Shown here one piece after another: positions 1-7,763 of a stretch of 32,010 nucleotides of DNA. The stretch is from Marmoricola sp. GTDB taxonomy: Bacteria > Actinomycetota > Actinomycetes > Propionibacteriales > Nocardioidaceae. The DNA lies in the NCBI GenBank assembly GCA_025964795.1, contig JAOPYC010000016.1, positions 1 to 32,010 of the forward strand, read 5' to 3'. The notes below the pieces were generated by a model that saw only the letters and a program-made list of their open reading frames with translations, had not been told where the DNA came from and made no database searches. The number at the start of each line of letters is the position of its first letter. The first letter of the stretch is position 1. Made by a program: the position numbers and the translations under genes.

Positions 1-238
1 AGGAGGTGCCGTCGTTGTAGAGGTACTGCATCGTCCGCTTGTCGACGTTGGCGATCTCGACCTTGACGTCGGCGTTGAAGGTCTTGTCGACGGTCTTGCC
101 CGAGCTGATGCTCCGGAGCTTGCTGCGCACGACCGCGCCGCCCTTGCCGGGCTTGTGGTGCTGGAACCAGATGACCTGCCAGAGCTGGCCGTCGAGGTTG
201 AGCACCATGCCGTTCTTCAGGTCGTTCGTCGTTGCCAT
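1..238 (-). CDS. efp: Translation elongation factor P, N-terminal part (cut by window edge)
   Basis: EF-P binds the ribosome between the P and E sites and relieves stalling at proline stretches. The visible 79 residues begin [17 protein letters not shown] and continue through [15 protein letters not shown] and [16 protein letters not shown], the typical KOW-like N-terminal domain of EF-P. The K-P-G-K-G loop that contacts the tRNA is intact, with Lys in the position that some bacteria modify. The family is about 187 residues long, so roughly 60% lies beyond base 1. The start is the ATG at 238-236. No strong Shine-Dalgarno is next to it; a GAAGG lies further upstream. It is a housekeeping gene on the edge of the island and has no evident link to steroid metabolism. 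Confidence 0.95.
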   Translation of the reverse strand, partial: MATTNDLKNGMVLNLDGQLWQVIWFQHHKPGKGGAVVRSKLRSISSGKTVDKTFNADVKVEIANVDKRTMQYLYNDGTS

Positions 239-426
239 AGCTGAGTGAGGCCTTCGTCGTGTTGGAGATGAGGAGCGGTCGGAACCGCAGCCGCCGAGTC
301 TAGCGGGGTTCGGGTCCGCTGCTAATTCGCCGAGCGGGCACCTTGGTCACGCCGTACGACGGCCACCGGGCAGTCTCGGCCCACGTGACGCTGGTCACAT
401 CCCGGTCGCGGTGGCAGGGTGGGGCG

Positions 427-1902
427 ATGGGATCTCGGACCCGGCCACTCGTCACGCTCCTGCTCACCCTCGCGGTCTCGGTGACCCTGGCGCAGGATCG
501 CGCCAGCGGCGCCGACGGGCCCCGGCCCCCGGGCGCGATCGCCACGGGCAGTCCCGACTTCACCGCCAACGTGATGGCGCCGCTGAAGGTCACCGACTGG
601 GCCGACTTCAGGCACGACCTCCGGTCCGTGAAGGCGTACGGCGTGGACGCCGTCAGCGTTGACGTCTGGTGGGGGGACGTCGAGGGCCGGGCCGACAACC
701 GTTTCGACTGGCGCTACTACGACCGCGTCTTCACCGAGATCACCGCCGCCGGGCTCGACATCGCGCCGATCTTCTCCTTCCACCAGTGCGGCGGGAACGT
801 CGGCGACGACTACACGAGCCTGCTGCCGGCCTGGCTGTGGAGGAAGTACGCCGGGCGCAGGCTCGACGGCGTCCGGATCGGGCCGAAGGGGCTCCAGCAC
901 CGCAGCGAGCAGGGCCACTGGTCCCGCGAGACCGTGCAGGGCTGGGCCGACCGGCTCGTGGCGAACGAGTACCGCGACTTCACGAGGGCGTTCACCCGCC
1001 ACTTCGAGAAGCGGTTCGGCCGCGACATCACCGAGATCAACGTGTCGCTCGGCCCCTCGGGCGAGCTGCGCTACCCGTCGTACAACAGCCACGACACCGG
1101 TAGCGGCTACCCGACCCGCGGCGCGCTGCAGTCCTACTCGCGGCTCGCCGTGAAGAGCCTTCGGCACTGGGCGCTGCGGCGCCACCACTCGTTGCGGGGC
1201 GTGAACCGGGCGTGGGGCACCCACTACCGATCGAAGCGCCAGATCCGGCCGCCGGCGGACGCGAACGCGTTCTTCGAGAGCGGCGACTACCGCAGCACGC
1301 GCTACGGCACCGACTTCGTGGACTGGTACAACGGCTCGCTGGTCGCCCACGGCCGGCGGGTGCTGACGACGGTGATCCACGCTCTGCGCGGCCACTTCCG
1401 CGGCGCGGACGTCGGCTACAAGGTGCCCGGCATCCACTGGCAGATGGGCGCCGGCTCGCCGTACCCCCGGGCGACCGAGGTGACCACCGGTCTCATCCAG
1501 ACCAGCGTCGACGAGTCCGCATGGCGCACGGGACACGGCTACGCGCGGATCATCAGGCTCGGCTCGCGCGACATCCAGCGGCGGCACGTCGTCATGCACT
1601 TCACCGCCCTGGAGATGGGCGACAACAACCCCGGTGACGTGGACACCGCGAGCGGGCTGCGCCCCTACTCCCTGGCCAAGACCCTGGTCGGCTGGATCGG
1701 CGACTACGCCCACCGCGCGGGCACCGACCTCAAGGGCGAGAACGCGCTCAGCGGCGGCGTCCAGTACGACTTCGGCTGGGACCAGATCAACGAGGCGTTC
1801 GACACCTGGGGCTATCTCGGGCTCACCGTGCTGCGGATGGGCGACGTCGCCGAGGGGACCGGCGCGACGCGCTACGCCGCGTTCATCGACAAGTACCGCT
1901 GA
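427..1902 (+). CDS. Secreted beta-amylase, glycoside hydrolase family 14
   Basis: Predicted to release maltose from the non-reducing ends of starch-type alpha-1,4-glucans outside the cell. The protein has 491 residues. Residues 1-29 form a signal peptide: arginines, then a hydrophobic LLLTLAVSVTLA core. GH14 hallmarks follow in order: DVWWGDVE (79-86), the signature FHQCGGNVGDD (118-128), the signature GPSGELRYPSYN (209-220) with the catalytic acid at Glu213, KVPGIHW (332-338), and FTALEMGDN (392-400) with the catalytic base at Glu396. GENALSG (438-444) matches the conserved C-terminal loop. ATG427 was chosen over an in-frame TTG at 343 because it places the signal peptide at the N-terminus and follows a G-rich ribosome site. 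No starch-binding domain is visible. It converges on the igr operon with a 55-nt gap. Confidence 0.93.
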   Translation: MGSRTRPLVTLLLTLAVSVTLAQDRASGADGPRPPGAIATGSPDFTANVMAPLKVTDWADFRHDLRSVKAYGVDAVSVDVWWGDVEGRADNRFDWRYYDRVFTEITAAGLDIAPIFSFHQCGGNVGDDYTSLLPAWLWRKYAGRRLDGVRIGPKGLQHRSEQGHWSRETVQGWADRLVANEYRDFTRAFTRHFEKRFGRDITEINVSLGPSGELRYPSYNSHDTGSGYPTRGALQSYSRLAVKSLRHWALRRHHSLRGVNRAWGTHYRSKRQIRPPADANAFFESGDYRSTRYGTDFVDWYNGSLVAHGRRVLTTVIHALRGHFRGADVGYKVPGIHWQMGAGSPYPRATEVTTGLIQTSVDESAWRTGHGYARIIRLGSRDIQRRHVVMHFTALEMGDNNPGDVDTASGLRPYSLAKTLVGWIGDYAHRAGTDLKGENALSGGVQYDFGWDQINEAFDTWGYLGLTVLRMGDVAEGTGATRYAAFIDKYR

Positions 1903-1957
1903 GCCAGAACTGCCCGCTCGACGTCGTACGGCGTGCCGAGAGTGCCCGCTCGGCGGA

Positions 1958-3127
1958 CTACTTGCTCAGGATGAGCCCGCTCGTCGGGACGCCCGTGCCG
2001 GCCGTCACCAGGACGTGGTGGGCCTCGTCGACCTGGTTGACCGACGTGCCGCGCACCTGGCGGACGCCCTCGGCGATGCCGTTCATGCCGTGGATGTAGG
2101 CCTCGCCGAGCTGCCCGCCGTGGGTGTTCAGCGGGAGCCGGCCGCCGAGCTCGATGGCCCCGTTGGCGATGAAGCCGGGAGCCTCGCCGCGGCCGCAGAA
2201 GCCGAGCTCCTCCAGCTGCATCAAGACGTACGGCGTGAAGTGGTCGTAGAGCACTGCCGTCGCGATGTCCGAGTGGGTGAGCCCGGACTGCCGCCAGAGC
2301 TCACGGCCGACCACGCCCATCTCGGGCACCCCGATGTCGTCGCGGTAGTAGGACGTCATCACGAACTGGTCCCCAGCGCTCCCCTGCGCCGCCGCCACGA
2401 TCGAGACCGGCACCTGCGCCAGGTCGGCCGCGCGCTCGGGCGTGGTCACCACGATCGCGACCGCACCATCGCTCTCCTGGCAGCAGTCGAGCAGCCGCAG
2501 CGGGTCGGCGATCATCCGTGAGGACTGGTGGTCCTCCAGCGTGATCGGCCGACCGAAGAAGAACGCGTCGGGGTTGGTGGCGGCGTGCTTGCGGTCGGCG
2601 ACCGCCACGACCCCGAAGTCCTCGGAGGTGGCGCCGTACTCGTGCATGTAGCGCCGCGCCTGCATCGCCACGGTCGCCGCCGGCGTGGACAGCCCGTGCG
2701 GATAGGTCCACGCGTTGTCGAGGCCGTTGGTGTTCACCTGCGCCGCCGCCCAGCTCTGCACCTGGCCGAACCGCTGGCCCGAGCGCTCGTTGAACCCGCG
2801 GTAGCAGACCACCACCTCGGCGACCCCGGTCGCGACCGCCATCGCCGCCTGCTGCACGGTCGCGCAGGCCGCGCCGCCGCCGTAGTTGATCCGGCTGAAG
2901 AACCTCAGTGAGCCCATCCCGAGCTCGCGGGCGAGCGCGATCTCGGAGGTGTTGTCCATCGTGAACGTCACCAGCCCGTCCACGTCCGCCGGGGCCAGCC
3001 CGGCGTCCGCCAACGCCGCCAGGGTTGCCTCGGCCGAGAGCTGCAGCTCCGAGCGACCGGACTCCTTCGAGAACTCCGTCGCCCCGATGCCGGCGATGGC
3101 CGCCTGCCCGCTCAGACCGCGACTCAT
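1958..3127 (-). CDS. ltp2: Ltp2-type steroid side-chain retro-aldolase (thiolase fold)
   Basis: Last enzyme of sterol side-chain removal. With the DUF35 domain of ChsH2, Ltp2 cleaves the 17-hydroxy C3-side-chain CoA ester into the 17-keto steroid and propionyl-CoA. The 389-residue protein is an SCP-x/thiolase-like chain close in length to mycobacterial Ltp2. It starts MSRGLSGQAAIAGIGATEFS and has INYGGGAACATVQQA in the region of the thiolase nucleophile loop. It continues with YDHFTPYVLMQLEELGFCG and a C-terminal NTHGGQLGEAYIHG. The tyrosines in the last two motifs are candidates for the repurposed active site described for this family. The start ATG (3127-3125) overlaps the chsH1 stop by 4 nt (ATGA), so translation is probably coupled. 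It is the last gene of the igr-type operon. Confidence 0.9.
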   Translation of the reverse strand: MSRGLSGQAAIAGIGATEFSKESGRSELQLSAEATLAALADAGLAPADVDGLVTFTMDNTSEIALARELGMGSLRFFSRINYGGGAACATVQQAAMAVATGVAEVVVCYRGFNERSGQRFGQVQSWAAAQVNTNGLDNAWTYPHGLSTPAATVAMQARRYMHEYGATSEDFGVVAVADRKHAATNPDAFFFGRPITLEDHQSSRMIADPLRLLDCCQESDGAVAIVVTTPERAADLAQVPVSIVAAAQGSAGDQFVMTSYYRDDIGVPEMGVVGRELWRQSGLTHSDIATAVLYDHFTPYVLMQLEELGFCGRGEAPGFIANGAIELGGRLPLNTHGGQLGEAYIHGMNGIAEGVRQVRGTSVNQVDEAHHVLVTAGTGVPTSGLILSK

Positions 3128-3528
3128 CGCCTGACCTCCACCTTCGCGGTGACGTGGTCGCCCCCGTTGGTCGGGCCGGTCGAGACCACCCGGCCGACGA
3201 CGTCGATGGTGAGCATCCCGTCGCTGTCGTCGGTCACCTCGCCCGAGAAGCTCAACGTGTCGTAGGGGTGGGCCGGGGCACCCAGCCGCAGCGCACACGA
3301 ACGGACGACGAACTCGGGCCCGATCACCGTGCGCGCCCAGTCCCCGACGTACTTCTGCACCAGCCCGGTCGTGCTCAGGATGTTCACGAAGATGTCCTTC
3401 GAGCCGTGCGACTGCGCAAGGTCGCGGTCGTGGTGCACGTCCTGGTAGTCGCGGGTGGCGATGGCTGTCGAGACGACGAGAGTGGGCGTGACCGGCAGCT
3501 CCCACGCGGGAAGGACGGTCCCCTTCAC
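3124..3528 (-). CDS. chsH1: ChsH1-type MaoC-like enoyl-CoA hydratase subunit
   Basis: Small subunit of the ChsH1-ChsH2 hydratase, which adds water to the 17(20)-enoyl-CoA of the three-carbon sterol side chain. The 134-residue protein is a single hot-dog fold with the hydratase-type stretch RDYQDVHHDRDLA, followed by SKDIFVNILSTTGLVQKYV. The start is a GTG at 3528-3526 that overlaps the chsH2 stop (GTGA); the open frame continues upstream only in antisense to chsH2. Near the C-terminus (residues about 114-121, VVSTGPTNG) it carries a degenerate copy of the 23-bp repeat described at 3166-3188. Position between chsH2 and ltp2 matches the mycobacterial igr order and supports the assignment more than this short sequence could alone. 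Confidence 0.88.
   Translation of the reverse strand: MKGTVLPAWELPVTPTLVVSTAIATRDYQDVHHDRDLAQSHGSKDIFVNILSTTGLVQKYVGDWARTVIGPEFVVRSCALRLGAPAHPYDTLSFSGEVTDDSDGMLTIDVVGRVVSTGPTNGGDHVTAKVEVRR
3166..3188. repeat. Degenerate 23-bp repeat copy inside chsH1
   Basis: Matches the family GTCGGTCGAGCCGGTCGAGACCC at about 20 of 23 positions. It encodes the VVSTGPTNG stretch on the minus strand. Because the match is imperfect, this copy is less certain than the others. Confidence 0.45.
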
Positions 3529-4484
3529 CGGGCCACCTCCCAGATCGGCAGGGTCAGCTCGTCGTCGACCTTGTCCCACCCGACGACGACGGGGTCGCCG
3601 ACGGCGAGGTCCTCCGGGTTGCCGCGTACGTCGGCCACGAACCGCACTCCCTCCTCGAGGTCGACCAGCGCGATCGTGACCGGCAGCTCCCGCCCCGGCA
3701 TCTTCGGCGCGTGGTGCACCAGGAAGCTGAAGATCCTCCCCCGCCCGCTTGCCACGACGTGGCCCCGGTCCATCGCGTGGCACACCGGGCACACCGGACC
3801 CGGCGGGTGCCGCAGCTCGCCGCAGGCGTTGCACCTCTGCAGCCGCAGCTCCCCGTGCCGGGTCCCCTCCCAGAAGAACTCCGTGTCGCGATTGACCACC
3901 GGGCGGATGATCTGCGAGCGGTCCGGACCCCCGCCGTCGGTCGCGCCTGTCGAGACCCGGGCCCGGGGCTTGAACTTCAGCACCCGGAACAGCATCGAGG
4001 CGACCTCCTCGTCGCCCACCCGCCACACGTTGCGGGTGGTCACGAAGTAGCCCTCGCCGACCCCGGTCTGCTTCGGTCCGACCACCGAGTCGAGCCGGGT
4101 GGTCACCGAGACCTGCTCACCGACGCGCAGGTAGCGCTCGTAGACCTGGTCGCAGTTGGTGCCCAGCACCGAGGTGTAGCCGGCCGCGTCGAGCATCGCC
4201 ATCGCACCCGACAGCGGGTCGCTGGCACCCCGGCTGCCGCGCAGCCCCGGCATCGTCCACACCTGCGCCATCGCGGGCGGGGCGACCCCGTCGGCGAACC
4301 GCGGGTCGGTCTCCTCCATCGCCTCCAGCCAGGCGTTGATGATCGGCTGGCTCACCGCGTCGCGGGCCAGCCGGGGCTCGGTCTCGCCCTGCGCCTTGAG
4401 CCGCTCGGCCTCGGCCATGATCCAGTCGTGGCTGCGGGTCTCGACCGGCTCGACCGACGACGGGCTGTCGACCGAGGCGCTCAT
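3525..4484 (-). CDS. chsH2: ChsH2-type MaoC hydratase fused to a DUF35 zinc-ribbon/OB domain
   Basis: Two-domain partner of both ChsH1 and Ltp2, 319 residues. Residues about 18-170 form a MaoC-like hot-dog domain (WIMAEAERLKAQGE through the MLFRVLKFKPRA strand). Residues about 195-319 form DUF35: the FFWEGTRHGELRLQRC entry, a zinc ribbon CNAC-x10-CPVC, then an OB fold ending in LPIWEVAR. The MaoC part acts in hydration; the DUF35 part is needed to activate Ltp2. Two copies of a 23-bp repeat are read through in frame, one near the N-terminus (residues about 9-17, SSVEPVETR) and one in the interdomain linker (about 175-183, RVSTGATDG). The ATG overlaps the chsE stop by 4 nt. The fusion architecture matches mycobacterial ChsH2. 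Confidence 0.9.
   Translation of the reverse strand: MSASVDSPSSVEPVETRSHDWIMAEAERLKAQGETEPRLARDAVSQPIINAWLEAMEETDPRFADGVAPPAMAQVWTMPGLRGSRGASDPLSGAMAMLDAAGYTSVLGTNCDQVYERYLRVGEQVSVTTRLDSVVGPKQTGVGEGYFVTTRNVWRVGDEEVASMLFRVLKFKPRARVSTGATDGGGPDRSQIIRPVVNRDTEFFWEGTRHGELRLQRCNACGELRHPPGPVCPVCHAMDRGHVVASGRGRIFSFLVHHAPKMPGRELPVTIALVDLEEGVRFVADVRGNPEDLAVGDPVVVGWDKVDDELTLPIWEVAR
3936..3958. repeat. 23-bp repeat copy in the chsH2 interdomain linker
   Basis: Begins GTCGGTCGCGCCTGTCGAG and ends GACCC. Read on the minus strand in the frame giving RVSTGATDG, between the MaoC and DUF35 domains. Confidence 0.75.
4436..4458. repeat. 23-bp repeat copy near the chsH2 N-terminus, opposite orientation
   Basis: Begins GGGTCTCGACCGGCTCGACC. 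It is the reverse complement of the other coding copies and is read in frame as SSVEPVETR. Confidence 0.75.
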
Positions 4485-6736
4485 CGGGTCACCTTCGGCA
4501 GCCCCAGACCGAACATCGCGATCAGCTCGCGCTGCACCTCGTTCACACCGCCGCCGAAGGTCAGCACCAGGTTGCGCTTCGAGGTCGCGTCGAGGTACTC
4601 CATCAGCATCGCCGTCTCCGGCTCCGCCGGGTCGCCGTACGACGTGACGATGCGCTCCAGCGCGAGGCCGAGCGTCTGCACCTCGTCGGACCCGAACACC
4701 TTCGACGCGGACGCGTCGGCCACCGCCTCGACCCCGCTGGCCCCGGAGCCCGCGACCTGCCAATTGAGCAGCTCGTTGACCCGGAAGGCGGCGGTCGCCC
4801 GCGCGAGGGTGTCTCGTACGGCGGGCAGCGACAGCAGCGGCGTGCCGTCCACGTCCGTCCGCTCACGCGCCCACTCGACGACGAGGTCACGCAAGCCCTC
4901 GATGCGGCCGGCCGGCCCGAGCATCACCCGCTCGTGGTTGAGCTGGGTGGTGATCAGCCGCCAGCCCTCGTTCTCCTCGCCGACCACCATGTCGACAGGC
5001 ACCCGGACGTCGTTGTAGTAGGTCGCGTTGGTGTGGTGCGAGTGGTCGGAGGTGATGATCGGCGTCCACGAGTAGCCGGGGTCGGTGGTGTCCACGATCA
5101 GCACGGTGATGCCCTTGTGCTTCGGCGCGTCGGGGTCGGTGCGCACCGCCAGCCAGACGTAGTCGGCCGCGTGCCCGCCGGTGGTCCACATCTTCTGGCC
5201 GTTGACGACGTAGTGGTCGCCGTCCCGCTTCGCGCTCGTGCGCAGCGACGCCAGGTCGGTGCCCGCGTCGGGCTCGGAGTAGCCGATCGCGAAGTGCACG
5301 TCGCCGGCGAGGATCCGCTTGAGGAACAGGTCCTTCTGCTTCTGCGTGCCGAACGCCTGAAGCGTCGGGCCGACCGTCTGCAGCGTCACCGAGGGCAGGT
5401 GCACGTCGGCCCGGCTGGCCTCGTTGGCGAAGATCTGCTGCTCGATGCCGCCGAGCCCCTTGCCGCCGTACTCCACCGGCCAGCCGACGCCCATCCACCC
5501 GTCCGCGCCCATCTGGCGGATCGTGCGGTGGTAGGCCTCGCCGTGCCGGTCGGTCATCATCTCCTGCCGCGCCTCCGACGGGACGAGGCCGGCGAAGTAG
5601 GCGCGGACCTCGGCCTTGAAGGTCCGCTGGTCCTCGGTCAGCTCGGCGTTGACTCCCGCGGAGGGCTCCACGGAGGGCACCAGTCCGAGCGCGGCCTCGG
5701 CGCCGCCGAGCAGGCGCGCGACGTCCTTGACCCGGGCGAAGTAGCGGTGCAGCGGGTAGGTCTCGTCGACACCCATGCCGCCGTGCAGGTGGTGGCAGGT
5801 CTGCAGGGCCGTTGGCGCCCGGTCGCAGAACCAGAACGCACCCACGCCGAGGTCGTCGTCCGCGGGCTCGCCTGCGGCCACGCGTCGTACGGCCTCCTCG
5901 GTGGCCAGCGCGACCATCCGCGAGGCCACGTAGACGTCGGCGATCTGGATCGCGACGCCCTGGAACTCCGCCAGCCTGCGGCCGAACTGCACCCGCTCCT
6001 TGATGTAGCCGGCCGTCAGGTCGCGCGCCCCGGCGAGCAGCCCGTCACCCTGCAGCAGCAGCCCCGCGATCGCGTGCTGGCGCAGCACCTCGGCAGCGCC
6101 GTCGGCGAGCACACCCAGGACCTGCGCGCCGTCGAACTCGTAGGTCGCCTCGGCCGCCACCCCGGTCGTTCCCCCGGCCGTTCCCCCGGCCGTCCCCCGA
6201 GAGCTCGGCGCGTCGGTGCGGGTGACGCCGTCGCTCCGCGGGTCCAGGAGCACGACGACCGGGCCGTCGGCGCCCGAGGCCGAGACCAGCAGCACGGTCG
6301 TGGCGTCCGGGAACGCGTCGAAGACGGGTACGCCGACCTTGCGCCCGGTGAGGAGGTCGTCGGCCAGGCGGGTGGTCGGGTCCTCGGGCAGGGCGGCGCC
6401 CACCTCGTTGAGGGCGGGCGCGACCAGCAGGTCGCCGGCGACGATGCGTGGGACGAAGATCTCCTGCTGCTCCGGGGTGCCTGACCTGACGAGGGTGAGC
6501 AGCCCGCAGACCAGGGTCTCGCGGAAGGGCAGGTCGAGGGCGCGCGCGCCGACCTCTCGGACCAGCGCGGCCACCTCGGCCAGGCCCATGCCCTCGCCGC
6601 CGTGGGTGGCGGGCGCGGCGAGCCCGAGCAGCCCGGCCTCGGCGCAGGCCCGCCAGCTCTCCTCGACGTCCTGGGGTCCCTTCTCCACCACGTCGGTGAG
6701 CACGGAACGGATCTCGTCGACGACGTCGTCGCTCAT
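4481..6736 (-). CDS. Fused ChsE1-ChsE2 acyl-CoA dehydrogenase (FadE28-FadE29 in one chain)
   Basis: FAD-dependent dehydrogenase for the three-carbon sterol side-chain CoA ester, the step before ChsH1-ChsH2. The 751-residue chain holds two acyl-CoA dehydrogenase units. Residues 1 to about 352 resemble FadE28/ChsE1 (ALNEVGAALP, ERVQFGRRLAEFQ, CHHLHGGMGVDETYPLHRYF). Residues about 364-751 resemble FadE29/ChsE2 (LTEDQRTFKAEVRAYF, VTLQTVGPTLQAFG, FAIGYSEPDAGTDLASLRTS, SHHTNATYYNDVRVPVDMVV, LTFGGGVNEVQRELIA). In mycobacteria these are separate genes whose products form an alpha2beta2 complex. Here no stop, and no start codon near the junction, separates them. Residues about 181-192 are a GTAG-type low-complexity loop. 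ATG6736 follows an AAAGGGG ribosome site; a KstR-type operator lies 24 bp upstream. First gene of the igr operon. Confidence 0.9.
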   Translation of the reverse strand: MSDDVVDEIRSVLTDVVEKGPQDVEESWRACAEAGLLGLAAPATHGGEGMGLAEVAALVREVGARALDLPFRETLVCGLLTLVRSGTPEQQEIFVPRIVAGDLLVAPALNEVGAALPEDPTTRLADDLLTGRKVGVPVFDAFPDATTVLLVSASGADGPVVVLLDPRSDGVTRTDAPSSRGTAGGTAGGTTGVAAEATYEFDGAQVLGVLADGAAEVLRQHAIAGLLLQGDGLLAGARDLTAGYIKERVQFGRRLAEFQGVAIQIADVYVASRMVALATEEAVRRVAAGEPADDDLGVGAFWFCDRAPTALQTCHHLHGGMGVDETYPLHRYFARVKDVARLLGGAEAALGLVPSVEPSAGVNAELTEDQRTFKAEVRAYFAGLVPSEARQEMMTDRHGEAYHRTIRQMGADGWMGVGWPVEYGGKGLGGIEQQIFANEASRADVHLPSVTLQTVGPTLQAFGTQKQKDLFLKRILAGDVHFAIGYSEPDAGTDLASLRTSAKRDGDHYVVNGQKMWTTGGHAADYVWLAVRTDPDAPKHKGITVLIVDTTDPGYSWTPIITSDHSHHTNATYYNDVRVPVDMVVGEENEGWRLITTQLNHERVMLGPAGRIEGLRDLVVEWARERTDVDGTPLLSLPAVRDTLARATAAFRVNELLNWQVAGSGASGVEAVADASASKVFGSDEVQTLGLALERIVTSYGDPAEPETAMLMEYLDATSKRNLVLTFGGGVNEVQRELIAMFGLGLPKVTR
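6160..6194. repeat. Short tandem repeat inside chsE1-chsE2
   Basis: A 12-bp unit of the form CCCCCGGCCGTT occurs almost three times in tandem. It encodes the GTAG/GTTG stretch (residues about 181-192) in the ChsE1 half, in a region where the remembered FadE28 sequence has no such glycine run. It is probably a replication-slippage expansion in a surface loop. Confidence 0.7.
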
Positions 6737-6760
6737 CGGGGCCCCTTTCACGGCAGAAAC

Positions 6761-6774
6761 TGTAACCTGTTCTA
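6761..6774. promoter_or_regulatory. KstR-type operator, igr operon / divergent hydrolase promoter
   Basis: TGTAACCTGTTCTA fits TnnAACnnGTTnnA. It lies 24 bp upstream of the chsE fusion start (minus strand) and 53 bp upstream of the divergent alpha/beta hydrolase, so it could control both. The left arm is less symmetrical than in the other five sites. Confidence 0.82.
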
Positions 6775-6827
6775 GTCTAGGGACTGTCCGGACAACCGCA
6801 ACCGGCGACCGTGAAGGATGCTCACCC

Positions 6828-7757
6828 ATGCAGAAGATCGGCCACTGGGTCGGGGAGTCCGTCCGCAAGCAGATCGACGACCACGTGAAGATCCCCCAGG
6901 TGGACATCCCGCAAGGCCACTGGCTGGAGCTCCCCCGGCGCGGCCGGACCTGGGTCACCGACGTCCCCGGACCTGCCGGAGCACCGGCCATCGTGCTGCT
7001 GCACGCGGTCGGCTGCACGGGCATGCTGACCTGGTTCCCGGTGGTGCACGAGCTCGCGAAGCGGTTCCGCGTGGTCGTGTTCGACCAGCGCTGGCACGGC
7101 CGCGGCATCATCTCGGAGAACTTCTCGGTGCACGACTGCGCCGACGACGTCGCCGCCGTGATCACCGAGCTCGAGCTCGACCACCCGATCGTGGCGGGCT
7201 ACTCGATGGGCTCCGTCATCGCCCAGCGCGTCTGGCGCCAGCACCCCGACGTCGTCGGCGGGCTGATCCTGGCCGCCACCACCGACCGCTTCCGGACCAA
7301 CGGCCGCGAGACGCTCTTCCACAGCGGCATGGAGATCGCCATGGGCGGCCTGCGCACGCTGTCCAAGTCACGCACGGTGAGGTGGGCCACCCGATCGACG
7401 GCCGAGGCGCTCGACATCGGGCCGACCGACACCGGCACCTGGGCGCTCAACGAGTGGCGCAGCACCACGCCCTGGGCGATGGCCCAGGCGGTCGCGGCCC
7501 TCGGCCGCCACCACTCGACCCCGTGGCTCTCGCGCATCGACGTCCCGACCGCGGTGGTGATCCCGTCGCACGACCACGTGATCCCGGCCGAGCGCCAGCG
7601 CAAGCTGGCCGGGCTGATCCCCGGGGCCACCGTGCACGAGGCCGACTGCGGCCACGCTGGCTGCGTGCTCCAGGCGGACAAGTTCGTGCCGGTCTTCGTC
7701 GAGGCGGCCACCGTGACCGCCGCCCGGATGCGCGCCCAGGAAGTCCTCGACGCGTAG
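6828..7757 (+). CDS. Alpha/beta-fold hydrolase of unknown substrate
   Basis: 309-residue alpha/beta hydrolase. Visible elements are the oxyanion region LLHAVGCTGML, the strand-turn VVFDQRWHGRG, the nucleophile elbow GYSMGSV with its Ser, a likely acid in PSHDHVIPAE and a likely catalytic His in DCGHAGCV. There is no signal peptide, so it is probably cytoplasmic. The start ATG follows AAGGA about 8 nt upstream. It is divergent from the igr operon and shares a 91-nt gap with the KstR-type operator, so induction by sterols is plausible. The substrate cannot be read from sequence. A steroid ester, a CoA-ester side product or a lipid ester are candidates because the next genes are a WS/DGAT and an esterase. 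Confidence 0.85.
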   Translation: MQKIGHWVGESVRKQIDDHVKIPQVDIPQGHWLELPRRGRTWVTDVPGPAGAPAIVLLHAVGCTGMLTWFPVVHELAKRFRVVVFDQRWHGRGIISENFSVHDCADDVAAVITELELDHPIVAGYSMGSVIAQRVWRQHPDVVGGLILAATTDRFRTNGRETLFHSGMEIAMGGLRTLSKSRTVRWATRSTAEALDIGPTDTGTWALNEWRSTTPWAMAQAVAALGRHHSTPWLSRIDVPTAVVIPSHDHVIPAERQRKLAGLIPGATVHEADCGHAGCVLQADKFVPVFVEAATVTAARMRAQEVLDA

Positions 7758-7763
7758 AGAACC

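Noticed and set aside
343-426. TTG at 343 as start of the beta-amylase
   Set aside because: It would place about 28 residues before a clear signal peptide; ATG427 gives a normal secreted protein.
322-1713. Long antisense open frame opposite the beta-amylase, and similar long frames opposite the mce and acyl-CoA dehydrogenase genes
   Set aside because: These are GC-rich shadows of real genes with Ala/Arg/Pro/Val-rich composition and no recognisable motif.
1903-1957. Terminator between the beta-amylase and ltp2
   Set aside because: A direct repeat of TGCCCGCTCG is present but no stable inverted repeat with a T run is visible.
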